A stretch of 64,000 nucleotides of DNA from Pontibacter deserti. Its GTDB lineage: Bacteria; Bacteroidota; Bacteroidia; Cytophagales; Hymenobacteraceae. Numbering within the stretch: the stretch's first letter is position 1; the number at the start of each line of letters is the position of its first letter. Shown here one piece after another: positions 16,976-26,450 of this stretch. Below the pieces are notes generated by a model that was not told the DNA's origin, made no database searches, and saw nothing but the letters and a program-made list of their open reading frames with translations. The stretch lies in NCBI RefSeq assembly GCF_023630255.1, contig NZ_JALPRS010000001.1, positions 682,001 through 746,000 on the forward strand, in the 5' to 3' direction. Made by a program: the position numbers and the translations under genes.

Positions 16976-18253
16976 GTGAAAATAAAACAGGCGTCATCTA
17001 CAATAATTTTTTCTATTTTAATAAATATAGTAAGCAAAGTAATCGGCTTCGTAAGAGAAGTATTTATATCCTCTCAGTTTGGTAGTAGTATAATTACAGA
17101 TGCTTTTTTTACATTACAGCAAGTACCACAAGGAATAGGTAACTTTGTCCAAGGTGCTTTCAATTTATCTTTTATACCACATTTTCATGATGCAGAGAAG
17201 AAAGGTGTTGAGAACAAGTTCTTTAAATACTTATTTAGAAAGCTAATTTATCTAGGGAGTGCTGTTGCTATAATATATTTCATTATTACTCAATTTATAT
17301 ATAATAGCAGTAGCCTAGAATTAAGCTTCAGTACGATATTTACATTTGCTATTATTCCATTCGTTATTATTGGTTTATGTTTTGGATTACTCAATGCGAA
17401 GGAAAAATATCTAAAGGCAAACCTATATGCAACTTTATATCCGGTTGTTATGCTTTTGTTTCTATTTATCTTGCCATTTATAGGATTTCCACTAGATATT
17501 TCGTTACCACTTTCTTACACAATAGGTCTAGTACTTTCATCAGCAGCGGGTATATTAATATTTTATGGTATATTTAAACGCACAAGTCAACATCGCTCAC
17601 AGAATGATGACCTTATACTTATAAAGAAAGAATTTAACATATCCCTATTTCATTCTACTATTGAAAATATTGGATTTAATTTAAATTCAATACTTACAGT
17701 CATCTTTCTCTCTCAAACAGGAATCATTGGAATTGTATCTAGTAATGCTTATTCAAATAGGATTTCCATGCTATTTTTGTCTGGATTTGTGGGTCCATTA
17801 AACCAATTATTTCAAGGTTACTTTTCAAAATATAAAGAATCAATAACTCGTAAGAGAGTGATCCAAATAACTTTATTATTCCTTTTATCTTTAACTATTA
17901 TTGTTATTGTAGTTATTGTTTATCGTTATGAAATAGTAAAGCTAGTCTACGAAAGAGGTAAATTCAATTCTGAAGATACCTCTCACGTTGCTGATTTCTT
18001 AGTACCGTATATGCTCTATTTCTTAGTAATTTCACTAAACCAATATTTCGCTAGGATAATTTACGCACAGCATTTATCAAAGATATATGCCTACACTATG
18101 CTAATTGCTTATACAATTAGTAATATATTAAAACCTGTCAGTTTGGCTTATTATGCCCCTGAATCAGTAATATGGGTAATGGTTCTTGCAGAAGCACTTG
18201 CTATTCCATACTTTTTTTATCTTACCAATATTAGGAGATGGAGCGCAAATTAA
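16976..18253 (+). CDS. MurJ/MviN-family lipid-linked oligosaccharide flippase
   Basis: 425 residues and about 12 membrane helices. The N-terminus (KVIGFVREVFISSQFG... TDAFF... LQQVPQGIGNFVQGAFNLSFIPHF) has the MviN/MurJ signature, including the helix that begins with a conserved Arg. It is shorter than housekeeping MurJ (about 510 residues), and its place in this locus suggests it flips the polymer repeat unit in place of a Wzx of the PST type. Start is GTG at 16976; no in-frame ATG is better placed. It overlaps the next gene by 16 bases. The DNA is very AT-rich. Confidence 0.82.
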   Translation: MKIKQASSTIIFSILINIVSKVIGFVREVFISSQFGSSIITDAFFTLQQVPQGIGNFVQGAFNLSFIPHFHDAEKKGVENKFFKYLFRKLIYLGSAVAIIYFIITQFIYNSSSLELSFSTIFTFAIIPFVIIGLCFGLLNAKEKYLKANLYATLYPVVMLLFLFILPFIGFPLDISLPLSYTIGLVLSSAAGILIFYGIFKRTSQHRSQNDDLILIKKEFNISLFHSTIENIGFNLNSILTVIFLSQTGIIGIVSSNAYSNRISMLFLSGFVGPLNQLFQGYFSKYKESITRKRVIQITLLFLLSLTIIVIVVIVYRYEIVKLVYERGKFNSEDTSHVADFLVPYMLYFLVISLNQYFARIIYAQHLSKIYAYTMLIAYTISNILKPVSLAYYAPESVIWVMVLAEALAIPYFFYLTNIRRWSAN

Positions 18254-19491
18254 TTTTATTATTACTTATATTAATAACCTTTTCCTTTTACCCATCTAAT
18301 ATTTATTCTATTGGCTTTAGAGGATTAATATTAATAATTGGTTTTTTAGGTCTTCTAAAACTGCCAAAATTGGTACCTGATCGTAATATCTCAAAAGCGA
18401 TTTACTTCATGGCATTACTTACTTTAATACAGATTGTAAGTAATGTTTATCACATAAACAATGTAAACTCATTAACTGATAGTTTAAGAGTAGTTAACTA
18501 TTTCTTTGCTTTTTGTGGGCTTTTGTTCCTTTTTAGAAGTGAAAGGAATGTGTACTATTTTATTAAGCACACTAAAATCGTATTCTACTTTTTCATAGTT
18601 AGTGTTTTTATCTATATGATATTCCCTTACTTTAGTTACTACATAGCAGGAGATATAAATTTCATTAAATCAATTAAGACTTTTGCTGCTAAAGATTTTC
18701 AATATCATTCAAATCCTACTTCAGGGGTAGGTGCATTCTTATTACTGGTAATAGCGTTGACAACTCAAAGAGGAGGCATAAAAGCAATCACTTTTATTAT
18801 GCTAGGAATGCTGCTTATCTATTTAACAGGCTCATTTACTTCTTTTTTGTCTGTTTCTTTAAGTATTTTAGTACTATCTATATTGAGGAACAGTATAACG
18901 TTCTACAATTATAAAAAAATATCTAAAGTCTTAATTGGGCTTTTTGGGCTTACTTTTGCTGCTTCTTTTATTTATTTCTATCATCATGATTTTAGCTGGT
19001 ATAATGAGGCGCTTACAGGTAGACCATTTTTATGGGCTAGACCATTCTTGACGTTTGATATTGAAACTATTTTTTTTGGGAACGGCGCTTGGACCTCGTT
19101 AGAAGGGCTTGAAGAATATTATAGTTATTTTTTTGTAGCAGAAAATTTAAGTGCAGTACAGGTTTATGAAGAATCAATGGAATCTTTAGGAAGCGGAGGA
19201 TTGCATAATGTTTTTCTTACTCTGTTCTATGAAAAAGGAATTGCAGTAGCTATTTTCCAGCTGTTCTTCTTCTATTATTTATTAAAAAAGTCTTTCAAAG
19301 CATCACTTAATTATGATAAGGTAAAAGCTTTTTCTACCCAGCAGTTTTATAAATTTAATTATGTGGTGCTGTTATTCTTTTTTATTAGGTCTTTTTTTGA
19401 GATTGGTGGAATATACGGCTATTATAATGCTATCCTTGATTATATTTTTATTATTTACACTGCTATTTTGCTAAATCTAAAGCTTAAATGA
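18238..19491 (+). CDS. Polytopic membrane protein, probable Wzy-like O-antigen/capsule polymerase
   Basis: 417 residues with roughly ten hydrophobic helices and one larger extracytoplasmic stretch (about residues 260-320, EALTGRPFLWARPFLTFD...). That layout and a GSGGLHNVFLTLFYEKG segment fit Wzy/O-antigen ligase-like proteins, which join repeat units in the periplasm. Sequence conservation in this family is low, so the call relies on topology and location between the flippase and glycosyltransferases. It starts inside the flippase gene after an AGGAG ribosome-binding site and ends with an ATGA overlap to the next gene. Confidence 0.68.
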   Translation: MERKLILLLLILITFSFYPSNIYSIGFRGLILIIGFLGLLKLPKLVPDRNISKAIYFMALLTLIQIVSNVYHINNVNSLTDSLRVVNYFFAFCGLLFLFRSERNVYYFIKHTKIVFYFFIVSVFIYMIFPYFSYYIAGDINFIKSIKTFAAKDFQYHSNPTSGVGAFLLLVIALTTQRGGIKAITFIMLGMLLIYLTGSFTSFLSVSLSILVLSILRNSITFYNYKKISKVLIGLFGLTFAASFIYFYHHDFSWYNEALTGRPFLWARPFLTFDIETIFFGNGAWTSLEGLEEYYSYFFVAENLSAVQVYEESMESLGSGGLHNVFLTLFYEKGIAVAIFQLFFFYYLLKKSFKASLNYDKVKAFSTQQFYKFNYVVLLFFFIRSFFEIGGIYGYYNAILDYIFIIYTAILLNLKLK

Positions 19492-20573
19492 AATATTTGT
19501 TGGTATCTCTAGAAGATAATTCTAGAGGGCTTTTTGAGTATCAAAAGAAAGTTAAATATGCCTTTGAGTCCTGTAATGTACCTGTGGAAACTAAGTACCC
19601 CCCTTTATCTTATACATCTTCTTTGAAAGGGAACCTCAAGAAGCTAATTAAATATTTCATTCTTGATTTATTTAATCTTAAGGCTAAGAATGAGCTTGAA
19701 TTGAATGATGATCTTAAAGCTTATGAGAAAATAATAATAACTGATAGCCCGATTTATACGCTATTTTTTGCTAAGTTATTGTTAAAAAGTTATAAAGGTA
19801 AAATTTTTATAACATTACATGACCCGATTCCACACAGTACGGACAAAGCAAAACGTAAAATTCTAAATATACTTTTATCAATCTTAAATAAAAAACTTTT
19901 TAAGTCTGCTTCTGAGCTAGATAATTTATACTTGATAGTACATGATACTTCGGGTTTGGACAAATTTAAATATAGAGCAGATAAAATAATTGCTACCCAT
20001 CATCCTTTACCTGCGCCCTTATCTTTTACAGAAGATAATTTTAGTTTGAAGAAATACCGGTATGTATTCACCTTTATGGGTAGAATTGAATATTATAAAG
20101 GTATAGACATCTTCTTAGAATCTGTTATTCAATTTAATAGAACACATAATGATGGGGAAATACTCTTTGTCATTGCTGGGGGAGGTGTATGGGACTTTTC
20201 AGATTATGAAAATGAATCTAACCTATTGATAATTAATAAGTTTTTAAACACTGAAGAATATAACTCTGTTTTATACTATTCGGATGTAATAGTTCTCCCT
20301 TATAGAGATGCAACACAGTCTGGTGTATTAACTGATGCTAAGGCTAATGGTAAAATTATTATTGTTAACAATGTTGGTACGCTTAGTAAATATCTCAAAC
20401 CAAATGATCTTATCTTAGATGAACTATCTACAGAGGCATTATGCTCTAAGTATACAGCTGCAGTTGATAGAATAGAAAAAAGTAAAAAATATTTAAAGAC
20501 ACCTGTAGATGTACTAGAAGAAGTACATGAATTTAATAAAGCTAATTATGTTGATTTTTTAATAAAAATTTGA
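19488..20573 (+). CDS. Glycosyltransferase, GT4 (GT-B fold)
   Basis: 361 residues. The C-terminal half has the GT-B donor-binding features: FMGRIEYYKGIDIFLES (start of the glycosyltransferase group 1 domain), FVIAGGG, and the segment VIVLPYRDATQSGVLTDAKANG where an E-x7-E-type motif is expected; the first acidic residue seems replaced by Gln/Ser, which is worth noting. The N-terminal half has ITLHDPIPHS, an acceptor-side loop. It would act at the cytoplasmic face on the lipid-linked repeat unit. It overlaps its upstream neighbour by 4 bases (ATGA). Donor and linkage are unknown. Confidence 0.8.
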   Translation: MKYLLVSLEDNSRGLFEYQKKVKYAFESCNVPVETKYPPLSYTSSLKGNLKKLIKYFILDLFNLKAKNELELNDDLKAYEKIIITDSPIYTLFFAKLLLKSYKGKIFITLHDPIPHSTDKAKRKILNILLSILNKKLFKSASELDNLYLIVHDTSGLDKFKYRADKIIATHHPLPAPLSFTEDNFSLKKYRYVFTFMGRIEYYKGIDIFLESVIQFNRTHNDGEILFVIAGGGVWDFSDYENESNLLIINKFLNTEEYNSVLYYSDVIVLPYRDATQSGVLTDAKANGKIIIVNNVGTLSKYLKPNDLILDELSTEALCSKYTAAVDRIEKSKKYLKTPVDVLEEVHEFNKANYVDFLIKI

Positions 20574-21050
20574 ATAGAGCATTTAAAAATTTAAGTTCCA
20601 ACTACTTTTATTTTGCTTTGAAAGAAAAGTACTTCATGTTTAAAAAATATTCCTTCTATAGTAAAGAACCCTAATATTAAAAAAGATGCAAACTTTGGCA
20701 ATGGCATAGATATGAATAGCAGAAATTTCTCAGATGTTAGTGTAAATGCTTATGTTTGAGGTCCACTTAAAATTGGCAATAATGTAATGATGGGACCAAA
20801 AGTAACTATTTTGACAAGGAAACATATTTATAATGTTATAATATCTATGAATATGCAGAGTGGATGCACTGTGAAAGCAGTAGAAATCGCTGACGATGTG
20901 TGGATTGGAACAAGGGCCCTTATATTGCCAGGGGTTAGTATAGGAAAAGGTGCAATAATTGCCGCAGGAGCAGTTGTTACAAAAGATGTCCCTGATTATG
21001 CTATAGTAGGTGGGAACCCTGCTAAGGTGATAAAATCAAGATTACAATGA
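20570..21050 (+). pseudogene. Decayed hexapeptide-repeat O-acetyltransferase (WcaF/NodL-like)
   Basis: The 3' part reads as the conserved core of a sugar O-acetyltransferase: [35 protein letters not shown] and [20 protein letters not shown]. Upstream in the same frame, an equally typical N-terminal part (NPNIKKDANFGNG... VSVNAYV) is cut off by TGA at 20757-20759. Further upstream the only open frame is shifted by one base and ends in TAA at 20672-20674. One nonsense mutation plus one frameshift therefore separate three homologous pieces. The segment around 20830-20870 is also degenerate relative to the family. The last 87 codons from 20787 could still be translated, but would lack most of the left-handed helix. 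Confidence 0.8.
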
Positions 21051-22147
21051 AGATTTGTTTTATATCCAACGGAAGTTTTATACATGTAAAGCCTTATATT
21101 GACTTTTTTAAAATAAGAGGCTATGATGTTTCTTTAATTGCAATTACCCCACCAACAATTGATTTTGATATACCTGTTTATTCAGCATGGGTAGGCAACT
21201 CAGATAAATATAAAAAGAACGGATACAAAAAATGGACTTATTTCTTTTCTGTTATTAAAGCTAAAAAATTAATAAGAATTTTAAATCCAGATATTGTTCA
21301 TGCACATTATGTTACTAGTGGTGGGCTTGTCGCCTGGATTCTAAACCACCCAAAAACAGTTTTGACTGCTCATGGGAGTGATGTTAATACAAACACTGGT
21401 TCAATATTCTGGAAATTTCTCTTAAGATTAATATTCAATCAAGCTAAAATTATCAATGTTGTATCTAGTGATCTTGGGAAAAAAGTTCATCAATCATTTA
21501 ACGTACCTACACAGAAAATTGTCAATATAAATGTTGGTATTGATTACAATAAATATTTTATACAAAGAAGCGAATTAGATACAAAATCTCTTGGATTGAA
21601 TATTATATGTAATAGAAGCTTTGAAGCAGTCTATGATCATCAAACAATATTTAATAGTTTAAAAGAGCTGAAAAATAGAAATATTCCCTTCAAAGCAACT
21701 TTTTTAGGTGACGGTTCCACGAAGGAACAGTGTATTGATTTTGCTCTGCAGAATGATCTTAATAAAAATATAGTATTCTTAGGCAAAGTTAATAATAATA
21801 AGCAGCCTGAAATTTTTAAACAGCATAACATTTATATTTCGGCTTCACTTTCAGATGGAACTAGTTTAAGCTTGTTAGAAGCAATGACTTCTGGATTACT
21901 TCCAGTTGTATCTAACATTGAGGCTAATAGACTTATATTTAATGGAAGTTCCACACCATATATGTTCAACCCTAGAGACTATATGAAACTTGCTGATATA
22001 TTAGAAGAAATATATAGAAATGGCAATATAGAACAAAGAGTTATATTAGATAATCAGTCGATAGTTGCCTCTATAGGAGATAGAACTAAAAATATGAATT
22101 TAATAGATTCAATTTATAAGAATCTATCACCAACCTATAGTACTTAA
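21047..22147 (+). CDS. Glycosyltransferase, GT4 family
   Basis: 366 residues. N-terminal GT-B domain motifs are [29 protein letters not shown] and TAHGSDVN; the C-terminal domain has FLGDG, VFLGKV and the donor-binding [20 protein letters not shown], with the retained Glu of the E-x7-E element. It probably adds a sugar to the lipid-linked repeat unit at the inner membrane. Its start overlaps the stop of the decayed acetyltransferase (ATGA), evidence that the acetyltransferase was once part of this translationally coupled operon. The DNA remains very AT-rich. Confidence 0.86.
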   Translation: MKICFISNGSFIHVKPYIDFFKIRGYDVSLIAITPPTIDFDIPVYSAWVGNSDKYKKNGYKKWTYFFSVIKAKKLIRILNPDIVHAHYVTSGGLVAWILNHPKTVLTAHGSDVNTNTGSIFWKFLLRLIFNQAKIINVVSSDLGKKVHQSFNVPTQKIVNINVGIDYNKYFIQRSELDTKSLGLNIICNRSFEAVYDHQTIFNSLKELKNRNIPFKATFLGDGSTKEQCIDFALQNDLNKNIVFLGKVNNNKQPEIFKQHNIYISASLSDGTSLSLLEAMTSGLLPVVSNIEANRLIFNGSSTPYMFNPRDYMKLADILEEIYRNGNIEQRVILDNQSIVASIGDRTKNMNLIDSIYKNLSPTYST

Positions 22148-22176
22148 TAAAATTAAAAATTTTTAATTAGAGTAAA

Positions 22177-23271
22177 ATGTTGATAACGCTTATTGCAGGT
22201 GCGCGTCCAAACTTTATGAAAATAGCTCCTATTATAGAGTCAATTCAAAAAGAGAAAGACGCTGGACATAAGATTTCTTACAGGTTAGTACATACAGGAC
22301 AGCATTACGATAAAAGGATGTCGGGAGATTTCTTTTTACAGCTTGGCATTCCAGAGCCGGATGTTAATTTAGAGGCTGGCGGGGGGACACAAGCAGAGCA
22401 AACTGCTGCCATTATGGTGCGTTTCGAAAAAGAATTGATGAATAACAGACCTGACCTTGTACTTGTGGTTGGTGATGTAACATCAACTATGGCCTGTGCG
22501 ATCACAGCGCAAAAGCTTCACATACCTGTTGCACATGTAGAGGCTGGTATACGTTCTGGAGATTGGACAATGCCTGAAGAAATTAACCGTTTGGTTACAG
22601 ATAGTATTTGTAATTACTTCTTTACCACAACAGAAGCTGCGAGCCAAAATCTGATTAATACAGGGGTAAAACCAGATCAAATATTTTTTGTTGGAAATAC
22701 CATGATTGACACGCTTCTGAAGCAAATGCCAAGTTTTACGGCACCAGCTTTCTGGGATGAATTTGGATTAGAAGATAAAAAATATCTGGTGATGACGCTA
22801 CATCGTCCTTCAAATGTAGATGATCCAGAGCAGTTAGAAAAGCTTTTGAATGTACTTGAAAATGGCACTCATCAGTTGCCAGTTATTTTCCCAATGCACC
22901 CTCGAACTCGCAATAACATTGAGAAGTTTAATCTAAATCTTAATAATGTAAAAGTAGTAGACCCACTAGGGTATCTTGAGTTTAACTTCTTGGTGCAACA
23001 TGCTAAGGGTGTGATAACAGACTCTGGTGGTATAACGGAAGAAACTACCGTAATGGGGGTGCCGTGTATGACGTTGCGAACTACCACTGAGCGACCTGAA
23101 ACTTGTACAGTCGGTACAAACAAATTATTAGGGGCAGATCCTAAAGCATTAGAAGATGCATTACAGGAACTGCTTAGTGGCAACTGGAAGAAAGGAGCTA
23201 TTCCTGAATTGTGGGATGGTAAGACATCTAAGAGGATAGTCTCACATTTACTGGATGTGTTCAACGTTTAA
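22177..23271 (+). CDS. wecB: UDP-N-acetylglucosamine 2-epimerase (non-hydrolysing)
   Basis: 364 residues. Motifs are GARPNFMKIAPI at the N-terminus, HTGQHYDKRMSGDFF, HVEAGIRSGD.TMPEEINR, MTLHRPSNVD and TDSGGITEETTVMGVPC. These define the epimerase that interconverts UDP-GlcNAc and UDP-ManNAc in the cytoplasm. Together with the UDP-HexNAc dehydrogenase (15500-16819) it could supply UDP-ManNAcA, though that dehydrogenase resembles the GalNAc/GlcNAc type more. It lies 29 bases after the preceding glycosyltransferase. GC content begins to rise here compared with 17-22 kb. Confidence 0.93.
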   Translation: MLITLIAGARPNFMKIAPIIESIQKEKDAGHKISYRLVHTGQHYDKRMSGDFFLQLGIPEPDVNLEAGGGTQAEQTAAIMVRFEKELMNNRPDLVLVVGDVTSTMACAITAQKLHIPVAHVEAGIRSGDWTMPEEINRLVTDSICNYFFTTTEAASQNLINTGVKPDQIFFVGNTMIDTLLKQMPSFTAPAFWDEFGLEDKKYLVMTLHRPSNVDDPEQLEKLLNVLENGTHQLPVIFPMHPRTRNNIEKFNLNLNNVKVVDPLGYLEFNFLVQHAKGVITDSGGITEETTVMGVPCMTLRTTTERPETCTVGTNKLLGADPKALEDALQELLSGNWKKGAIPELWDGKTSKRIVSHLLDVFNV

Positions 23272-23272
23272 G

Positions 23273-24472
23273 ATGAAGATCGTTTATTTTTACCAATACT
23301 TTTCTACTCCTAATGGAGCTTGGGGTACGCGGGTTTATGAATTTGCCCGTAATTGGGTTGACCAAGGACATGAAGTGACTGTTGTTTCTAGTATATACAG
23401 CAAATCAGACCTAAAAGCAACCAAGCTAATTGAAGATCAATATTTCGATGGCATTCATGTTAAAGTTTTAAATGTAAGTATTGATAACAAACAGCCATTT
23501 TTAAAAAGGATCTGGTCATTTATTCAATATAGTTTTCTGTCTTGCTACTATGCATTAACATTAAAAGCAGATATAGTAGTAGCTTCCTCTGGTCCAATAA
23601 CAGTTGGCATTCCAGGTCTGCTTGCAAAGTATATCAGAGGCCGAAAACTTGTGTTTGAAACCAGGGACCTTTGGCCAGAAGGGGCAATTGAACTTGGTTT
23701 TATAAAAAATCCAACAATTCAAAAGCTCAGTTATTGGTTTGAAAAGTGTTGTTATGAAGCATCTTCATATATCGTTACTTTGTCACCAGGAATGACGAAA
23801 AATATTCAGGCAAGGTTTAACCTCAAAAGTGTTGATGATGTAACAAATGCTGCGAATATACAATTATTCTCAACTAGAAAGCCTTTTTCTGGGGATGGTG
23901 TTGCTACTGGCAGTTATGCTGTTTATACTGGCAACATTGGTATGGTAAACAATTCCTATTGGTTATATGAAGCTGCAAAATCATTAAAGAAATTTGGGCG
24001 GGAGGATATTTCAATATTATTGATTGGAGAAGGTCAGCAAAGAGAAGAGCTTGAGGAGAAGGCTTTAGATGAAGGGATTACTAATTTTATTAGACTTGGA
24101 TTGATGCCAAAGAATGATTTAGTCGGATATGTACAAAATGCATTAGCATCACTTGTTCCTTTAAAAGGAACACCTGTACTGGATACATCTTCACCGAATA
24201 AATTTTTCGAATCACTTGCTGCTGGTGTTCCTGTAATTCAAAACACCCAGGGCTGGATGAAGGACTTTATTAACGAATATAATGTAGGTTTTACATTAGA
24301 TCCTAATGATCCTGACCAATTAGCAAAGACATTAATCTGGATGAAAGATAATCCTGAATCAGTAAGAGAAATGGGAGAAAGTGCCAGTGATGTAGCGATA
24401 AAATATTTTGATAAAGATTACCTTGCAAATAAAATGTTAACCATTTTAAAGGAAGTACATGAGTCAGAATAA
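23273..24472 (+). CDS. Glycosyltransferase, GT4 (WbuB-like)
   Basis: 399 residues. The N-terminus (MKIVYFYQYFSTPNGAWGTRVYEFAR) and RKLVFETRDLWPEGA are typical of WbuB/WcaI-like GT4 enzymes, often annotated as L-fucosamine or colanic-type transferases. The donor domain has YTGNIGMVNN, ILLIGEGQQRE and LDTSSPNKFFESLAAGVPVI, with the catalytic-domain Glu in FFES. I use the ATG at 23273, just after the wecB stop; an upstream start would overlap wecB. It overlaps the next gene by 14 bases. Substrates are unknown, but its position beside a 4-ketosugar reductase and a WecA-like gene fits an amino-deoxysugar transferase. Confidence 0.88.
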   Translation: MKIVYFYQYFSTPNGAWGTRVYEFARNWVDQGHEVTVVSSIYSKSDLKATKLIEDQYFDGIHVKVLNVSIDNKQPFLKRIWSFIQYSFLSCYYALTLKADIVVASSGPITVGIPGLLAKYIRGRKLVFETRDLWPEGAIELGFIKNPTIQKLSYWFEKCCYEASSYIVTLSPGMTKNIQARFNLKSVDDVTNAANIQLFSTRKPFSGDGVATGSYAVYTGNIGMVNNSYWLYEAAKSLKKFGREDISILLIGEGQQREELEEKALDEGITNFIRLGLMPKNDLVGYVQNALASLVPLKGTPVLDTSSPNKFFESLAAGVPVIQNTQGWMKDFINEYNVGFTLDPNDPDQLAKTLIWMKDNPESVREMGESASDVAIKYFDKDYLANKMLTILKEVHESE

Positions 24473-25373
24473 TTATACATTAACTGGCGGTAGTGGCTTT
24501 CTTGGTTGTACAATAAAAAGTCACCTGTCAAATAAAGGGCATGTTGTATCTTTAAATAGAACAGGAAAAGATGGGATTATGGTTGATATCTCATCTGCAT
24601 TTATATTGCCTGTATCATTTAATCCAGGGATAGTAATACATGCCGCAGGCAAAGCACATATGGTGCCACGAACTGCGGCAGAAGAGAAAGAATTCTTTGA
24701 TGTTAATTTTGAAGGAACCAAAAATCTTTGTTCTGCATTAGAACTACTATCACAAAAGCCTAAGGCATTTGTGTTTATTAGTACTGTGGCAGTATATGGG
24801 CAGGACGTAGGAAATATGATAACAGAATCTTACCCATTGCTGGGAACTACACCCTATGCTAAATCCAAAATATTAGCAGAAGAATGGCTGCAAAATTGGG
24901 CAAAAGAACAGAATATAAAGTTGGCTATTTTACGACTGCCACTTATTGCAGGTCCAAATCCACCAGGTAATCTTGGCGCCATGATAAATGGTATACGATC
25001 TGGAAAGTATGTGGGGATAGGTAAGTCTGCTGCCAGAAAGAGTATAGTGTGGGCTGAAGATGTTGCTCAAATAATACCTAAAGTAGCTGAAGTTGGAGGT
25101 ATTTTTAACTTAACAGATGGGTATCATCCGAGTTTTAAAGAATTGGAGGATTGTATAGCTGGATTGTTGCGTAAAAGGTCCCCATTTCATATACCTGTGC
25201 CTGTTGCTAAAACTATTGCTGCATTAGGAGATATAATCGGTAGCCGTTCCCCGATAACTTCGTCAAAGCTTCAGAAAATGATGTCTACTTTAACCTTTGA
25301 TGATTCTAAAGCCAGGGAACTGCTTGATTGGAAGCCTTCTTCTGTGTTAGATAAATTGCCAACAGTTTTATGA
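24459..25373 (+). CDS. NAD-dependent epimerase/dehydratase family, probable UDP-4-keto-6-deoxysugar reductase
   Basis: 304-residue extended SDR. The cofactor motif TGGSGFLG is at residues 8-15; the catalytic residues are in FISTVAVYG and the YAKSK motif (PYAKSKILAEEW). The DNA-neighbour set (GT4 upstream, WecA/WbpL-like transferase directly downstream, WbpM-like dehydratase further on) is that of Pseudomonas wbpV/wbpK loci, in which this enzyme reduces the 4-keto intermediate to UDP-QuiNAc or UDP-FucNAc. The specific product cannot be read from the sequence. It overlaps the next gene by 4 bases. Confidence 0.82.
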   Translation: MSQNNYTLTGGSGFLGCTIKSHLSNKGHVVSLNRTGKDGIMVDISSAFILPVSFNPGIVIHAAGKAHMVPRTAAEEKEFFDVNFEGTKNLCSALELLSQKPKAFVFISTVAVYGQDVGNMITESYPLLGTTPYAKSKILAEEWLQNWAKEQNIKLAILRLPLIAGPNPPGNLGAMINGIRSGKYVGIGKSAARKSIVWAEDVAQIIPKVAEVGGIFNLTDGYHPSFKELEDCIAGLLRKRSPFHIPVPVAKTIAALGDIIGSRSPITSSKLQKMMSTLTFDDSKARELLDWKPSSVLDKLPTVL

Positions 25374-26320
25374 TTTACGCTTTACTATTTACTCTCCTTT
25401 TTATACTACTGCTAGCATATTTTAAAATAGCAGACCATTACAACATCATTGATAAACCGAATCATCGTAGTTCTCATACAGCTATCACCATACGCGGTGG
25501 CGGCGTAGTTTATCCTTTTGCCATATTACTGTATACAATTTTCTTCCAGGATGTATCTTATGTTTTAGTTGCTGGAATAGTAATGATCAGTGCTGTTAGC
25601 TTTTGGGATGATGTACAGAACCTGCCAAATAAAGTGCGCCTGCTTGTGCATTTACTTTCTGTAACAGCTCTGCTATTGTCCGTTAAAGCTTTTCAGGAAT
25701 GGCCTTTATGGTTATTACCTATAGTTTACATACTGGTGATAGGTACTATAAATGCCTATAACTTTATGGATGGCATTAATGGAATTACCGGAATGTATAG
25801 TCTTGTAATACTAGGTTCGCTTCTTTATGTAAATTACTATATTTCACCTTTTACGGATAGTGCTTTCATTATATGCCCTGTTATTGCCAGCCTAGTATTT
25901 TTGTTTTTTAACTTTAGAAAAAAGGCCAAATGCTTTGCAGGAGACGTAGGCAGCGTAAGTATAGGTTTCTGGATAATAGCTCTCCTGGTGATGGTTATAA
26001 TTAATACGGGAGATCTTAAATATGTTCTTTTTCTAGCTGTATATGGGGTTGATGCGGTTCTTACAATTATCCACAGGCTTATACTTAAGCAGAACATTTT
26101 TGAAGCGCACAGGCTGCATTTTTACCAGATTCTAGCCAACGATAAGAAAGTCAGCCATCTGATAATAGCTTCAGCTTATGGTGTTTTGCAGTTGTTTATC
26201 AACTCGACTATCATAACAAGTAGCCTAACAATAGTATCTTTTACTTTTGCTATACTTATACCTTTAGCGTTAATCTATATTATAGCTAAGCCTAAACTAA
26301 TGGCTAAATCAATTGCGTAA
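25370..26320 (+). CDS. WecA/WbpL-like undecaprenyl-phosphate glycosyl-1-phosphate transferase
   Basis: 316 residues with about ten membrane helices, of the MraY/WecA polyprenyl-phosphate transferase family. Motifs are DKPNHRSSHT.....RGGG near the N-terminus, WDDVQNLPNKVR (Mg-binding DD region), NAYNFMDGINGI, CFAGDVGSVSIGF and EAHRLHFYQ. It transfers HexNAc-1-phosphate from a UDP-sugar to undecaprenyl phosphate and so begins repeat-unit synthesis. It is translationally coupled to the reductase gene. Members of the dispersed AGTATA/CTATAG motif reappear from this gene on. A second, unrelated initiating enzyme is encoded at 26451-27086. Confidence 0.9.
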   Translation: MIYALLFTLLFILLLAYFKIADHYNIIDKPNHRSSHTAITIRGGGVVYPFAILLYTIFFQDVSYVLVAGIVMISAVSFWDDVQNLPNKVRLLVHLLSVTALLLSVKAFQEWPLWLLPIVYILVIGTINAYNFMDGINGITGMYSLVILGSLLYVNYYISPFTDSAFIICPVIASLVFLFFNFRKKAKCFAGDVGSVSIGFWIIALLVMVIINTGDLKYVLFLAVYGVDAVLTIIHRLILKQNIFEAHRLHFYQILANDKKVSHLIIASAYGVLQLFINSTIITSSLTIVSFTFAILIPLALIYIIAKPKLMAKSIA

Positions 26321-26450
26321 TAGGTAAAGGGCACTATAGTGTTTTTTAAGAGTTAAGAATAGAATTACTTCTTGAACTCAGGTAACAATTAAGACTTAAC
26401 TTGAAGTAATAAAATCTGTGTTCTCAGCAAAAAGATTTAGACAAGCTTAA

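Noticed and set aside
20787..21050. Separate short acetyltransferase gene
   Set aside because: Conserved family sequence continues upstream through an in-frame TGA, so this is the 3' part of a broken gene, not an independent one.
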